Below are positions 34,920 to 43,955 of a stretch of DNA of 64,000 nt, in pieces. Numbering within the stretch: the first letter of the stretch is position 1; each line of letters opens with the position of its first letter. The notes under the pieces were generated by a model, which had not been told where the DNA came from, ran no database searches, and saw only the letters and a list, made by a program, of their open reading frames with translations. The DNA is from Pseudomonas muyukensis. Its GTDB lineage: Bacteria; Pseudomonadota; Gammaproteobacteria; Pseudomonadales; Pseudomonadaceae. The stretch spans positions 447,501 to 511,500 of the forward strand of contig NZ_CP077073.1 of NCBI RefSeq assembly GCF_019139535.1, written 5' to 3'. A program made the position numbers and the translations under genes.

Positions 34920-35218
34920 GGCAAGGCTCCTTGGCAGGCTGCCACCGGCGATGGCCGGCGCTTTGGCCAGAAGCTAGGCCGCTCGGGTTAGAACCTGCAA
35001 AGATCAAAACTTCATTTTTTAGTAACCAGAAGACATAAACGAGACCCCATGCGGCTCGCCGAGGGGCTTGCGGGAAACGCATGGAAAATATGAGGAAAAC
35101 GCAATGGAACGGGGGTGTTCGCCAGGAACCGAGCCGTGCTCTTATCCCTTGATGGATATTTATTTAGTTTTTTAATTCCTTAAATGAATAAACAAGGAAG
35201 GGTTTGCGAGGTGGACCT
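34920..35218. promoter_or_regulatory. Divergent promoter region of atsRK and atsBC
   Basis: This 299-bp gene-free region is AT-rich, especially 34999-35040 and 35155-35195. TTATTCATTTAAGGAATT reads leftward at 35191-35174 and resembles a segment before the SfnB operon (11 of 15 matches) and CysB-type half-sites (TTATTC). No -10/-35 can be fixed. A palindrome is not obvious. Confidence 0.4.
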
Positions 35219-36787
35219 ATGAGTGAAGTTCTCGGGGGCAATGTCGCGCGGCTTCGCTCGCTGACACAGGCCCGCTCCCAAGCCTTGCCCTGGTTAGTGC
35301 CTGCACTGGTACTGGCGCTCTGGGCGGTGGCCAGCCACGAGCACTGGATGAGCGAGCAGATCCTCCCGACGCCGGGGCTGGTCTGGCAGAGCGCGCTGGA
35401 GTTCGGCTCCGGCGAGCTGTGGGGGCACCTGTGGATAAGTCTGCAGCGCCTGTTCTGGGGGCTGCTGGCCGGCATCACCAGCGGTCTGCTGCTGGGCAGC
35501 TGGCTGGGCAGCTCACGGCGTGCGCAAACCTGGGTGCTGCCAACCTTCGTGGCCCTGGCGCAGATCCCCACCCTGGCCTGGATTCCGTTGTTCATGCTGT
35601 TCTTCGGCATCGGCGAGCTGCTCAAGCTGGTGGTGCTGGTCAAGGCGGTGGTGGTGCCGGTCACCCTGCACACTCTGGTCGGCGTGCGCGATGCCCAGCC
35701 CAAGCTGCGCGAAGCCGCCACCACCCTGCGCCTGCCGCCGCACCTGCTGTTTCTGCGGCTGCTGCTGCCGGCCGCGCTGCCAGCCTTCCTCGCTGGCGTG
35801 CGCCTGGCCCTGGCGACTGGCTGGACCTCCCTGCTGGCCGTTGAATTGCTGGCCTCCAGCGAAGGCATCGGCTACCTGATGGTCTGGGGCCGACAGTTGT
35901 TCATGCTCGACCTGGTGTTCCTCTGCATCCTGTTGATTGGCCTGGTCGGCGCCTTGCTGGACCGTGGTTTCTCGCGAGTGGAACACCGCTTGCTGTACTG
36001 GCCACAGCCAGCCACCGGCGAGCAGGTGCGCGGGCCCACGCCGCGCGGCTGGCAAAGCCTGCTGCTGCCTGCGGCGCTGCTGGGCCTGTGGCAGGCCAGC
36101 AGCAGTTTCGCCTGGGTCGACGGCAATATCCTCACCTCACCGCTGGAGGTACTGCGCAGCCTGCAAGCCGGCGTGCTGGACGGCTCGCTGCCCGAAGCGC
36201 TGCGCCTGAGCCTGCAACGTACCCTGGCCGGCCTGCTGCTGGGCGGCGGCGCCGGCTTGGCCCTCGGCCTGCTGCTGGGGCTTTGCCAAACTGCCGAGCG
36301 GCTGCTCGGCCCCAGCCTGTCGGCACTGCGCCAGGTGGCGTTGTTCGCCTGGGTGCCGCTGCTCACCGCCTGGTTCGGCCTGGGCGAAGGCGCCAAGCTG
36401 GTGTTCGTCGGCTTGGCGGCGTTCTTCCCGTTGCTGATCGCCACCCAGCGCGGCATCGCCAGCCTGTCGCCGCAGTTGGCCGAGGCGGCGCAAACGCTGC
36501 GCCTTGGCCTGGTACAGCGCCTGCGCCTGCTGGTGTTGCCCGGTGCCGCCCCCGCGATCTTCGCCGGTGCCCGGCTGTCGCTGATCTACGCCTGGCTCGG
36601 CACCATCGGCGCCGAGTACTTCATGCCCTCGGACGGTGGCATCGCCAGCCTGATGATCGGCGCCCAACAGTTGTTCCGCATGGACCAGGTGATGGCCGCC
36701 ATGGTCCTGATCGGCCTGGTCGGCGCCCTGCTCGGCCACCTCGGCCAATCCCTCGAATCACGCGCCACGCGCTGGAGAACCGCATGA
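35219..36787 (+). CDS. atsB: AtsB, fused two-domain sulfate-ester/sulfonate ABC permease
   Basis: A 522-residue inner-membrane permease with two complete SsuC-type (BPD_transp_1) domains in one chain. The EAA motifs are LREAATTLRLPPHLLFLRLLLP near 165-190 and LAEAAQTLRLGLVQRLRLLVLP near 425. Each domain has about six helices, and both end in similar ...LIGLVGALL stretches. A single chain can thus replace the homodimer of SsuC. The ATG at 35219 follows GAGGTGG. It overlaps atsC by 4 bp. Confidence 0.85.
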   Translation: MSEVLGGNVARLRSLTQARSQALPWLVPALVLALWAVASHEHWMSEQILPTPGLVWQSALEFGSGELWGHLWISLQRLFWGLLAGITSGLLLGSWLGSSRRAQTWVLPTFVALAQIPTLAWIPLFMLFFGIGELLKLVVLVKAVVVPVTLHTLVGVRDAQPKLREAATTLRLPPHLLFLRLLLPAALPAFLAGVRLALATGWTSLLAVELLASSEGIGYLMVWGRQLFMLDLVFLCILLIGLVGALLDRGFSRVEHRLLYWPQPATGEQVRGPTPRGWQSLLLPAALLGLWQASSSFAWVDGNILTSPLEVLRSLQAGVLDGSLPEALRLSLQRTLAGLLLGGGAGLALGLLLGLCQTAERLLGPSLSALRQVALFAWVPLLTAWFGLGEGAKLVFVGLAAFFPLLIATQRGIASLSPQLAEAAQTLRLGLVQRLRLLVLPGAAPAIFAGARLSLIYAWLGTIGAEYFMPSDGGIASLMIGAQQLFRMDQVMAAMVLIGLVGALLGHLGQSLESRATRWRTA

Positions 36788-37647
36788 ACGCCTTCATTAC
36801 CCCGGCCCTGCACGCGGCCAACCAGGCCGACGCCACGCCACCGCTGGTCAGCTTCGAGCGGGTCGGCAAGACCTTCAGCGTCGACGGCCAGCCGTTCGAG
36901 GCCATTCGCGACTTCGACCTGTCGATCAACGAGGGCGAGTTCATCGCCATCGTCGGCTCTTCCGGCTGCGGCAAGTCCACCCTGCTGCGCCTGCTGGTGG
37001 GGCTGGACAGTGACTACAGTGGCAGTATCCAGGTCGACGGGCAGCCCGTGCGCGGCATTGGCGGCGAGCGCGGCATCGTGTTCCAGGAACACCGTCTGTT
37101 CCCCTGGCTGAACGTGGAACAGAACATTGGCCTGGGCCTGGTGAACGAGCACCTGACCCAGGGCGAGCGCGCCCGGCGCGTGCATGAGTTCGTGCAGTTG
37201 GTGGGCCTGGTCGGTTTCGAGTCGGCCTATCCGCACCAGCTGTCCGGCGGCATGGCGCAACGGGTGGCAATCGCCCGCGGGCTGGTGGCCAGCCCACGGA
37301 TCCTGCTGCTGGACGAGCCCTTTGGCGCCCTCGACGCCCTGACCCGCCAGCAGTTGCAGGATGAGCTGCTGGCGATTCGCAAGCGCTCGGGCATTACCAT
37401 CCTGCTGGTCACCCACGACGCCGAGGAAGCGACCTACCTGGCCGACCGGGTGGTGGTGCTGGAACCGCGACCAGGGCGAATCAAGGCGGTGGTGGAGATC
37501 GAGTTGCCACATCCGCGCCAACGCACCGGGGTGGCACTGCATGGATTGCGCGAGAAAGTGCTGCACCAGATCACCGGCGCCGAGGGTTACTTGAAGCCCG
37601 CCGTGCAGCGCATGGAGGGCTTGCGACCGGAACTGATCGCCCTGTGA
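36784..37647 (+). CDS. atsC: AtsC, sulfate-ester/sulfonate ABC ATPase
   Basis: A 287-residue SsuB/TauB-type ATPase: Walker A GSSGCGKST near 59, Q-loop VFQEHRLFPW, signature LSGGMAQRVAIARGL, Walker B ILLLDEPFGALDAL, H-loop LVTHDAEEA. It energises the AtsB permease with AtsR as binding protein. It overlaps atsB by four bases (ATGA) and ends about 85 bp before a tRNA gene. Confidence 0.9.
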   Translation: MNAFITPALHAANQADATPPLVSFERVGKTFSVDGQPFEAIRDFDLSINEGEFIAIVGSSGCGKSTLLRLLVGLDSDYSGSIQVDGQPVRGIGGERGIVFQEHRLFPWLNVEQNIGLGLVNEHLTQGERARRVHEFVQLVGLVGFESAYPHQLSGGMAQRVAIARGLVASPRILLLDEPFGALDALTRQQLQDELLAIRKRSGITILLVTHDAEEATYLADRVVVLEPRPGRIKAVVEIELPHPRQRTGVALHGLREKVLHQITGAEGYLKPAVQRMEGLRPELIAL

Positions 37648-37693
37648 GCAGGCGGCCCGCGCCCCTGGGAAAAACATCCGCAGATCAAGACCA

Positions 37694-37722
37694 TGGACGC
37701 CACCGATACACATGGGTATCAT
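37694..37722 (+). promoter_or_regulatory. Promoter of tRNA-Arg
   Basis: TGGACG (37694-37699) and TATCAT (37717-37722) are 17 bp apart, with the tRNA 5' end 11 bp further; GCGGCCCG after the -10 resembles a stringent-control discriminator. Confidence 0.55.
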
Positions 37723-37732
37723 GCGGCCCGTT

Positions 37733-37809
37733 GCACTCGTAGCTCAGCTGGATAGAGTACTGCCCTCCGAAGGCAGGGGTCGTGGGTTCGAATCCCGCCG
37801 AGTGCGCCA
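37733..37809 (+). tRNA. tRNA-Arg (CCG)
   Basis: A 77-nt cloverleaf. The acceptor arms GCACTCG and CGAGTGC pair, followed by G and encoded CCA. The D-arm is AGCTCAGCTGGATAGAGT. The anticodon stem CTGCC/GGCAG carries the loop CTCCGAA with anticodon CCG at 37767-37769. The T-arm is GTGGGTTCGAATCCCGC. It reads the CGG codon. No integrase or attachment repeat is seen next to it. Confidence 0.97.
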
Positions 37810-37817
37810 TCTTCAAG

Positions 37818-37848
37818 AAGCCCTGGGGCATTGCCCCGGGGCTTTTTC
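37818..37848 (+). terminator. Rho-independent terminator after tRNA-Arg
   Basis: AAGCCCTGGGGC and GCCCCGGGGCTT form a 12-bp stem (one G-T pair) with a short loop, followed by TTT and CG. Confidence 0.85.
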
Positions 37849-37968
37849 GTTTGTGCGTGACTGCACAGTGCCACCTCTCCCGCGAGAGGGGTCATTGGTG
37901 TTAGCGTGGGCACTTCCCGTTTGCGTAAACGGGCACCCTCCCACACTTGCAAAGGAATGCGCACGCCC

Positions 37969-39699
37969 ATGCCATTTACCAAGTTCTCCGCCGCCTCCGT
38001 GCTGCTGGCCAGCGCGGCCATGTTCGCGATCCCGGCCCAGGCCAACCTCACCCAGCAACAGTCCGCCGCCATCATCAAGGCCTACGACGGCAGCAACCCG
38101 GCCGACTTCAAGCAGTTCCTCGGCAAGCTGGCCGGCAGCGACCTGGCCAAGGCCGACAAGCTCGACGCGACCCTCAAGGCCTACCTGGCCGGCAAGCCGC
38201 TGAGCGCCGAGCAGCAGGACGAGATCAACCGCCTGCTGGGCCTGTACACCCGCATCAAGTACGCCAAGGCCGCCACCGAGACCCTGCGTGAACTGGTGGC
38301 GATCCCCACCGTGCGCAAGGAGGGCGTGCCGCAGCACGAGAACCCGGAATTCCTCAAGATCGCCGACAAGATCAAGGCCCTGGCCGAGGGCTTCGGCCTG
38401 CAGTTTCGCAACATCGACAACCGCGTCTACGAGATCACCCTGGGCGAAGGCAAGGAAGTGATCGGCATCCATGCCCACGCCGACGTGGTGCCGGTCAATC
38501 CGGACAACTGGAAGCTCAAGGACGGCACCAAGCTCGACCCGTTCAAGGTCACCCTGGTGGGCGATCGCATGTACGGCCGCGGCACCGAGGACGACAAGAA
38601 CGGCATCGTCGTCGCGCTGTACGCGCTGAAAGTGGCCAAGGACGAGAAGCTGCCCCTGGCCCGCCAGTTCAAGCTGCTGGTGGACACCACCGAGGAAACC
38701 ACCGGCGACGCCATCCCCTACTACTTCGAACGCAACGCCACCCCCGACTACAACCTGGCGCTGGACGGCGGCTACCCGGTGGTGATCGCCGAGAAGGGCT
38801 ACGGCACCGTCATGGCCACCTTCACCAAACGTGCTGGCACGGGCCAAGGTGCCGAGGTGGTGGGCCTGACCGGTGGCCTGGCCACCAACCAGATCCCCGG
38901 CAGCTCGGTGGCGACCTTGCTTGGCGACAAGCCGGCAGAACTGGCCAAGGCCCTGGAAAAAGCCGGCGCCGGGTACGTCAAGCAGCACGGTGGCGACTTC
39001 AGCATCGACGCCAAGGCCGAGGGCAAGCAGGTGCTGCTGACCGTCACCGGCGTGTCGGCGCACTCCTCCGAGCCGGAGTCCGGGGTCAACCCGGTGGCGC
39101 GCATGCTCGATTTCCTCAATGGCGTGCAAAAGCAGGTACCGCTCAAGCACAACCACATCACCGACGCGGCCCGCTACGCGGCCGACAACTGGGGGCTGGA
39201 CTACCTGGGCAACACCCTTGGCGTCGGCTTCAAGGATGACTTCATGGGCCCGCTGACCACCTCGCTGACCTTTGTCGGCCTGGATGACAAGGCCCTCAAG
39301 CTGGCGGTGAACCTGCGCATTCCCAAGGGCAAGCCGCTGGAAACCCTCAAGACCGAGATCTCCGACAAGCTCGGTGCCTGGGCGCGCAACAGCCACACCT
39401 CGGTGGCCTTCGACTACAGCCTCGACGAGCCGATGTACCGCAACCCGGAAGGCGAGTGGGTCAAGGCGCTGCTGGCGGTGGCCAGCGAGAACCTGGGCAT
39501 GAAGCACGAGTTCGGCACCTCAGCCGGCGCCACCTCGGTACATGACCTGCCCAATGGCGTGCAGTTCGGCCTGGCCATGCCGGATGTGAAGTACACCGGG
39601 CACAACGACAACGAGTTCAAGACCGTGGAGCAGTTCATGCTCGACCTGCAGGTGGTCAGCGAGATGGTCGCGCGCCTGGGGCAGATGCCGAAACTCTGA
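37969..39699 (+). CDS. Secreted M20-family dipeptidase/metallopeptidase
   Basis: A 576-residue exported zinc peptidase. The signal peptide ends at about residue 26 (AMFAIPAQA). An N-terminal helical extension (about 27-110) precedes the M20 core: metal ligands HAHADVVP, YGRGTEDDKNG, the general base in DTTEETTGD, ALDGGYP, and the C-terminal HNDNEF. A lid domain spans about 290-480. A PepV-like dipeptidase role in the periplasm is likely. An ATG 12 bases upstream is too close to AAGGA; the ATG at 37969 gives usable spacing and a better signal peptide. Confidence 0.85.
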   Translation: MPFTKFSAASVLLASAAMFAIPAQANLTQQQSAAIIKAYDGSNPADFKQFLGKLAGSDLAKADKLDATLKAYLAGKPLSAEQQDEINRLLGLYTRIKYAKAATETLRELVAIPTVRKEGVPQHENPEFLKIADKIKALAEGFGLQFRNIDNRVYEITLGEGKEVIGIHAHADVVPVNPDNWKLKDGTKLDPFKVTLVGDRMYGRGTEDDKNGIVVALYALKVAKDEKLPLARQFKLLVDTTEETTGDAIPYYFERNATPDYNLALDGGYPVVIAEKGYGTVMATFTKRAGTGQGAEVVGLTGGLATNQIPGSSVATLLGDKPAELAKALEKAGAGYVKQHGGDFSIDAKAEGKQVLLTVTGVSAHSSEPESGVNPVARMLDFLNGVQKQVPLKHNHITDAARYAADNWGLDYLGNTLGVGFKDDFMGPLTTSLTFVGLDDKALKLAVNLRIPKGKPLETLKTEISDKLGAWARNSHTSVAFDYSLDEPMYRNPEGEWVKALLAVASENLGMKHEFGTSAGATSVHDLPNGVQFGLAMPDVKYTGHNDNEFKTVEQFMLDLQVVSEMVARLGQMPKL

Positions 39700-39840
39700 A
39701 ATCCGGGGGCCGCTTGACGGCCCCTCACCCCATGACGTTTTTCAATCACCTCGATGCCGTTTCCGGCATTGCCGTGCAGAGCGCCGTGCCGGATGCTTTA
39801 TTTACTCCGACACGTCGCGTTTCCACCCACCGAGGCCCGT

Positions 39841-40278
39841 ATGAAGAACGTCGAGCAAATCCTCAAAGCCAAAGCCCAGCACCACAGCGTCTACACCATC
39901 GGCCCTGACGACTCGGTGCTCGATGCCCTGAAGCTGCTGGCGGAGAAGAACGTCGGCGCGTTGCCGGTGGTGGAGAACGACCAGGTGGTGGGGATCGTCA
40001 GCGAACGCGACTACGCCCGCAAGCTGGTGCTCAAGGGGCGCTCATCGCCGTTCACCAAGGTGCACGAGATCATGAGCGCACCGGTGATTACAGTGGAACC
40101 CAAGCAGAACCTCGAGTACTGCATGAACCTGATGACCAACCGTCACCTGCGCCACCTGCCGGTAGTGGATAACGGCGAACTCCTCGGGCTGCTGTCGATC
40201 GGCGACCTGGTCAAGGAAACCATCGCCGAACAAGCCAACCTGATCCTGCAGCTGGAACAGTACATCCGCGGTGAATGA
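39841..40278 (+). CDS. Two-CBS-domain protein
   Basis: A 145-residue protein consisting of a CBS pair (a Bateman module): VYTIGPDDSVLDALKLLAEKNVGALPVVEND and VITVEPKQNLEYCMNLMTNRHLRHLPVVDNG, each followed by a GIVSERD or GLLSIGD motif. Such modules bind adenine nucleotides. With no effector domain attached, its partner is unknown. GAGG is 7 bp before the ATG. Confidence 0.9.
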   Translation: MKNVEQILKAKAQHHSVYTIGPDDSVLDALKLLAEKNVGALPVVENDQVVGIVSERDYARKLVLKGRSSPFTKVHEIMSAPVITVEPKQNLEYCMNLMTNRHLRHLPVVDNGELLGLLSIGDLVKETIAEQANLILQLEQYIRGE

Positions 40279-40284
40279 CCCTGC

Positions 40285-40923
40285 TCAGTGATAGGCGCGT
40301 TCCAGCTCGTCCAGCTGATGGTCGAAGCTGCGCAGGCGCGCCGACCAGGTGTACACCAGCACTTCCAGGTCGCGATTGAGCACGGCGGTATTGCCGCCGT
40401 CGCGCGCGGGCGCGTCGCACAGGTCGAGTTGATAGCGTTCACGGGCCATGGCCGTGGCCACGCTGGACAGGTCGCGGGCGTTGGCCAGCCAGTGATGATG
40501 GTGGTCGTGGATTTCCCGGTCGAGCTCGCGACACTGACGCTTGAGGGCGTCCAGGCTCTGCTCCAGGGGCGTGCCCTTGAGTTCGCCCATCACCTCTTCG
40601 AAGGTGCGCCCGGAGTGCCAGTAACTGCCCCAGAAGTAGCGGTCGAACACCGTCTCGACCCGGCGCAGGGCAACCTTGGTGTTCCAGATGGTCAGCAACG
40701 TTCGCCCCTGGGCCACTTCCCGCCGGTTCAGGTGCAGTTGCTGCCAGGCGATCCAGGCCAGGCCGCAGAGCGCCACCGCCCCGGTCACGGCGGCGGCGGC
40801 GTAGAGAAACTGCACGGCGTGATTCATCGTGTGGGTGTGCCGGATACCGTAGAAGTAGCCGGCGCTCAGTGTGCCCAGGATCGTCACGGTGCACCAGAAG
40901 CCTGGTGCGTAGGGATCTTTCAT
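40285..40923 (-). CDS. Membrane protein of unknown function
   Basis: A 212-residue protein with two membrane helices near the N-terminus (about 8-25 and 35-58), then a cytoplasmic helical domain with a His-rich stretch (EIHDHHHHW) near 140. The family is not recognised. The ATG at 40923 (MKDPYAPGFW) has GGGGAT upstream. It is convergent with the CBS gene, with a 6-bp gap. Confidence 0.75.
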   Translation of the reverse strand: MKDPYAPGFWCTVTILGTLSAGYFYGIRHTHTMNHAVQFLYAAAAVTGAVALCGLAWIAWQQLHLNRREVAQGRTLLTIWNTKVALRRVETVFDRYFWGSYWHSGRTFEEVMGELKGTPLEQSLDALKRQCRELDREIHDHHHHWLANARDLSSVATAMARERYQLDLCDAPARDGGNTAVLNRDLEVLVYTWSARLRSFDHQLDELERAYH

Positions 40924-40993
40924 TGCGCCATCCCCTGTTGTTTTCCCTGAGCATAGCAACGCCCCGATCACCCATCAGGTGCCGCTCGGCGCT

Positions 40994-41236
40994 TTATTTG
41001 CGGGGGCGACGCAAGGCTTCGTTGAGTTGATCGAACAGCTCGGCCCAGTCGGCATCCTCGAGGATGCTGTCCTTGAGGAACGAACGCTGGGCCTCGTTCC
41101 AGAATGGTGCATCCACCAGCTTCACATCGCCCTTGAGCGGGGAATGGCTGGTGATGAACTGATCGATGCCCTGGGCATCGTCCGCCAGGCCCAGTTGCTT
41201 GAACAGTTCGGAAAACTTGTGGATCGGCGCTTCCAT
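40994..41236 (-). CDS. DUF2789 family protein
   Basis: An 80-residue acidic helical protein with the DUF2789 pattern HKFSELFKQLGLADD, IDQFITSHSPL and FWNEAQRSFLKDSI. Function unknown. GGAGTG is upstream of the ATG. It is in line with the YbaK gene, which ends upstream of it on the same strand. Confidence 0.85.
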   Translation of the reverse strand: MEAPIHKFSELFKQLGLADDAQGIDQFITSHSPLKGDVKLVDAPFWNEAQRSFLKDSILEDADWAELFDQLNEALRRPRK

Positions 41237-41296
41237 GATTCACTCCTTTGGCCGGGCTGATCGTCCACGACGCCAGCCCGGCGTTGGTTGCGAGCA

Positions 41297-41755
41297 TCAG
41301 CTCAATTCGCGCACTTCGGCGTGCGGCACCAGCTTCAAGTATTGCTCCATGCTCATGTGGATAAGGTGATCGTGGTCACCCGCCTCGAAATAGACATCGC
41401 CCTGGCGGGTAAGACTCCGGTCGAGCAGCATCGGAATATCATAGGCGCTGCCCAGCGCCGGGATAGCCCCGCGCTCGCAGTCGCCGAACAGGCTTGGCAA
41501 CGCACTTTCGCGGGTCAGTTGCCAGGCGCCGGTCATGCGCACCTCGGTCATGTCCAGGTGCCGGTTGGCGGGCAGCACGGCCATGATGTAGTTGCCATGG
41601 CGGTCGTCGAGCATCACCGACTTGGCGACCCGCCCGGCAGGTACCCCGGCCGTGCGCGCCGACTCAAGGCTGGTGGCCGAGTGGGGATGGGGAATGATGT
41701 CGTAGTCGCAGTTGGCCTGGTCCAGGCGCTGCTGCAGGGTCTTGGCCATTCGCAT
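41297..41755 (-). CDS. YbaK/ProX-domain aminoacyl-tRNA deacylase-like protein
   Basis: A 152-residue single YbaK/EbsC domain: HPHSATSLESARTAGVP, AKSVMLDDRHGNYIMAVLPANRHLD with the conserved Lys, and ERGAIPALGSAYDIPMLLD. Such proteins hydrolyse mischarged tRNAs (for example Cys- or Ala-tRNA-Pro). Which tRNA is edited cannot be told. GGAGG lies 6 bp before ATG 41755, which decides between it and the ATG six bases further in. Confidence 0.88.
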   Translation of the reverse strand: MRMAKTLQQRLDQANCDYDIIPHPHSATSLESARTAGVPAGRVAKSVMLDDRHGNYIMAVLPANRHLDMTEVRMTGAWQLTRESALPSLFGDCERGAIPALGSAYDIPMLLDRSLTRQGDVYFEAGDHDHLIHMSMEQYLKLVPHAEVRELS

Positions 41756-41851
41756 GTTGCACCTCCGGTTTAGCCCCCACCCTGAAGTTTAGGCCGTGCC
41801 CCGGCAGGCACGGCTAAACTTCAGGAACAGGTCCGCACGAGGTGACGACAG

Positions 41852-43186
41852 GTGATCGCTCACGGCTGGCGTGTGTTGCTGTTGCTGCTGATGCTTGGCC
41901 TGGCGCCGGGCGGGCAGGCCGCGCCCGCCGGCAGCGTCTGGCTGCTCAGTGTCGACGACGCCATCGGCCCGGCCAGCGCCGACTACCTGCTGCGCGGCCT
42001 GGAGCAGGCAAGCGAGCAGCAGGCGCAACTGGTGGTGATCCGCCTCGACACCCCCGGCGGGCTGGACAGCGCCATGCGCCAGATCGTCAAGGCGATCCTC
42101 GCCAGCCCCGTGCCGGTGGCCACCTATGTCGCCCCCAGCGGCGCCCGGGCCGCCAGCGCCGGCACCTATATCCTCTATGCCAGCCACGTCGCGGCGATGG
42201 CCCCGGGGACCAACCTGGGCGCGGCGACGCCGGTGCAGATCGGCCAGGTCGACAAACCGCCCGTGCCCCCCGAACAAGACACCCTGGCGCGCAAGCAGGT
42301 CAACGATGCCGCCGCCTACCTGCGCGGCCTGGCCCAGCTGCACGGACGCAACGCCGACTGGGCGGAAAAGGCCGTGCGCGAGGCGGTCAGCCTGTCGGCC
42401 AGCGAAGCCCAGCGCCTGAAGGTGATCGACCTGCTCGCCAGCGACCTGCCGGCGTTGCTGCGCCAGCTCGACGGCAAGACACTGGTGGCCGCCGGCCAAG
42501 CGCTGCAACTGCACACTGCCGGCGCCAACCTGGTCGAACACCTGCCGGACTGGCGCACGCGCCTGCTGGCGGTGATCACCAACCCCAGCGTGGCGCTGAT
42601 CCTGATGATGATCGGCGTCTACGGCCTGCTGTTCGAGTTCATCAACCCCGGCTCCGGCGTCGGCGGCGTGGTCGGCGGCATCTGCCTGCTGCTGGCGCTG
42701 TATGCCTTGCAGCTGTTGCCAGTCAGCCATGCCGGCGTGGCGCTGATCCTGCTTGGGCTGGCGTTCATGGTGGCCGAGGCATTCCTGCCCAGCTTCGGCG
42801 TGGTCGGCTTTGGCGGCGTGGTCGCCTTCGTGGTCGGCGCGCTGATCCTGATGGACACCGACGCTCCCGGCTTCGGCATCCCCCTGGCGCTGATCATCGC
42901 CCTGGCGGTGGTCTCGGCGCTGCTGCTCGGCGGCGTGCTGGGCATGGCACTCAGGGCCAGGCGCAAGGCGCTGGTCAGCGGCGATGCCGGGCTGGTCGGC
43001 AGCCTGGTGACGGTGACCCTGGTACGCGCCGACAACCCGTTCTGCGGCTCGGTACAGGCCCAGGGCGAACAATGGCAGGTGCGCTGCGCGACGCCGCTGC
43101 AAGCCGGCCAGCACGTGCGGGTGACGGCCCGCCATGGCTTGACCCTCGAGGTCAGCGCCACCGCGCCCACGGCGCAAGGAGCGTAG
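41852..43186 (+). CDS. nfeD: NfeD-family membrane serine protease
   Basis: A 444-residue protein: signal peptide, an N-terminal ClpP-class (SPPA/SDH-type) protease domain with RLDTPGGLDSAMR, catalytic Ser in SGARAASAGTYI and Lys in ARKQVNDAAAY, then four to five membrane helices (about 230-365) and a C-terminal OB-fold NfeD domain. It starts at GTG 41852. The gene precedes a slipin gene by 3 bp; the protease is known to cleave the C-terminus of its stomatin partner in archaea. Confidence 0.9.
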   Translation: MIAHGWRVLLLLLMLGLAPGGQAAPAGSVWLLSVDDAIGPASADYLLRGLEQASEQQAQLVVIRLDTPGGLDSAMRQIVKAILASPVPVATYVAPSGARAASAGTYILYASHVAAMAPGTNLGAATPVQIGQVDKPPVPPEQDTLARKQVNDAAAYLRGLAQLHGRNADWAEKAVREAVSLSASEAQRLKVIDLLASDLPALLRQLDGKTLVAAGQALQLHTAGANLVEHLPDWRTRLLAVITNPSVALILMMIGVYGLLFEFINPGSGVGGVVGGICLLLALYALQLLPVSHAGVALILLGLAFMVAEAFLPSFGVVGFGGVVAFVVGALILMDTDAPGFGIPLALIIALAVVSALLLGGVLGMALRARRKALVSGDAGLVGSLVTVTLVRADNPFCGSVQAQGEQWQVRCATPLQAGQHVRVTARHGLTLEVSATAPTAQGA

Positions 43187-43189
43187 ACG

Positions 43190-43942
43190 ATGTTCATGCA
43201 ATTGGGTTTCAGCGCCGTGCTGGTGCTGCTCGGCGTCCTGCTGCTGGCGGCGCTGCGCATCCTGCGCGAATACGAGCGCGGCGTGGTGTTCCAGCTCGGG
43301 CGCTTCTGGCAGGTCAAGGGCCCGGGGCTGATCATCCTGATCCCCGGCATCCAGCAGATGGTCCGCGTCGACCTGCGCACCGTGGTGCTCGACGTGCCGC
43401 CCCAGGACGTGATCACCCGCGACAACGTCTCGGTCAAGGTCAACGCGGTGCTGTACTTTCGCGTGCTCGACCCGCAAAAGGCGATCATCCAGGTCGAGGA
43501 CTTCCTCAGTGCCACCAGCCAGCTGGCCCAGACCACCCTGCGCGCCGTGCTCGGCAAGCATGAGCTGGACGAGCTGCTGGCCGAGCGCGAGCAGTTGAAC
43601 ATGGACATCCGTGAAGTGCTGGATGCGCAGACTGACGCCTGGGGCATCAAGGTGGCCAACGTCGAGATCAAGCACGTTGACCTCAACGAGTCGATGATCC
43701 GCGCCATCGCCCGCCAGGCCGAGGCCGAGCGCGAACGGCGGGCCAAGGTGATCCATGCCGAGGGCGAGTTGCAGGCCTCGGAAAAACTGATGCAGGCCGC
43801 GCAGATGCTGGGCAAGGAGCCTGGGGCGATGCAACTGCGCTACATGCAGACGCTGGGCAGCATCGCCGGGGACAAGAGCTCGACCATCGTCTTCCCGTTG
43901 CCGGTGGATCTGCTCAGGGGGTTGGTGGACAAACAACGCTGA
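43190..43942 (+). CDS. Slipin (stomatin-like SPFH protein)
   Basis: A 250-residue membrane protein with an N-terminal membrane hairpin (about 5-25), SPFH domain ([51 protein letters not shown]) and a coiled-coil tail ([19 protein letters not shown]). It probably forms membrane microdomain rings and is the substrate or partner of the NfeD protease. It is the last gene before a perfect palindromic terminator. Confidence 0.92.
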   Translation: MFMQLGFSAVLVLLGVLLLAALRILREYERGVVFQLGRFWQVKGPGLIILIPGIQQMVRVDLRTVVLDVPPQDVITRDNVSVKVNAVLYFRVLDPQKAIIQVEDFLSATSQLAQTTLRAVLGKHELDELLAEREQLNMDIREVLDAQTDAWGIKVANVEIKHVDLNESMIRAIARQAEAERERRAKVIHAEGELQASEKLMQAAQMLGKEPGAMQLRYMQTLGSIAGDKSSTIVFPLPVDLLRGLVDKQR

Positions 43943-43955
43943 GGCCACACGATCC

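Noticed and set aside
37733-37870. tRNA-Arg as an integration site of a genomic island
   Set aside because: No integrase, no repeated tRNA 3' end and no change in composition downstream.
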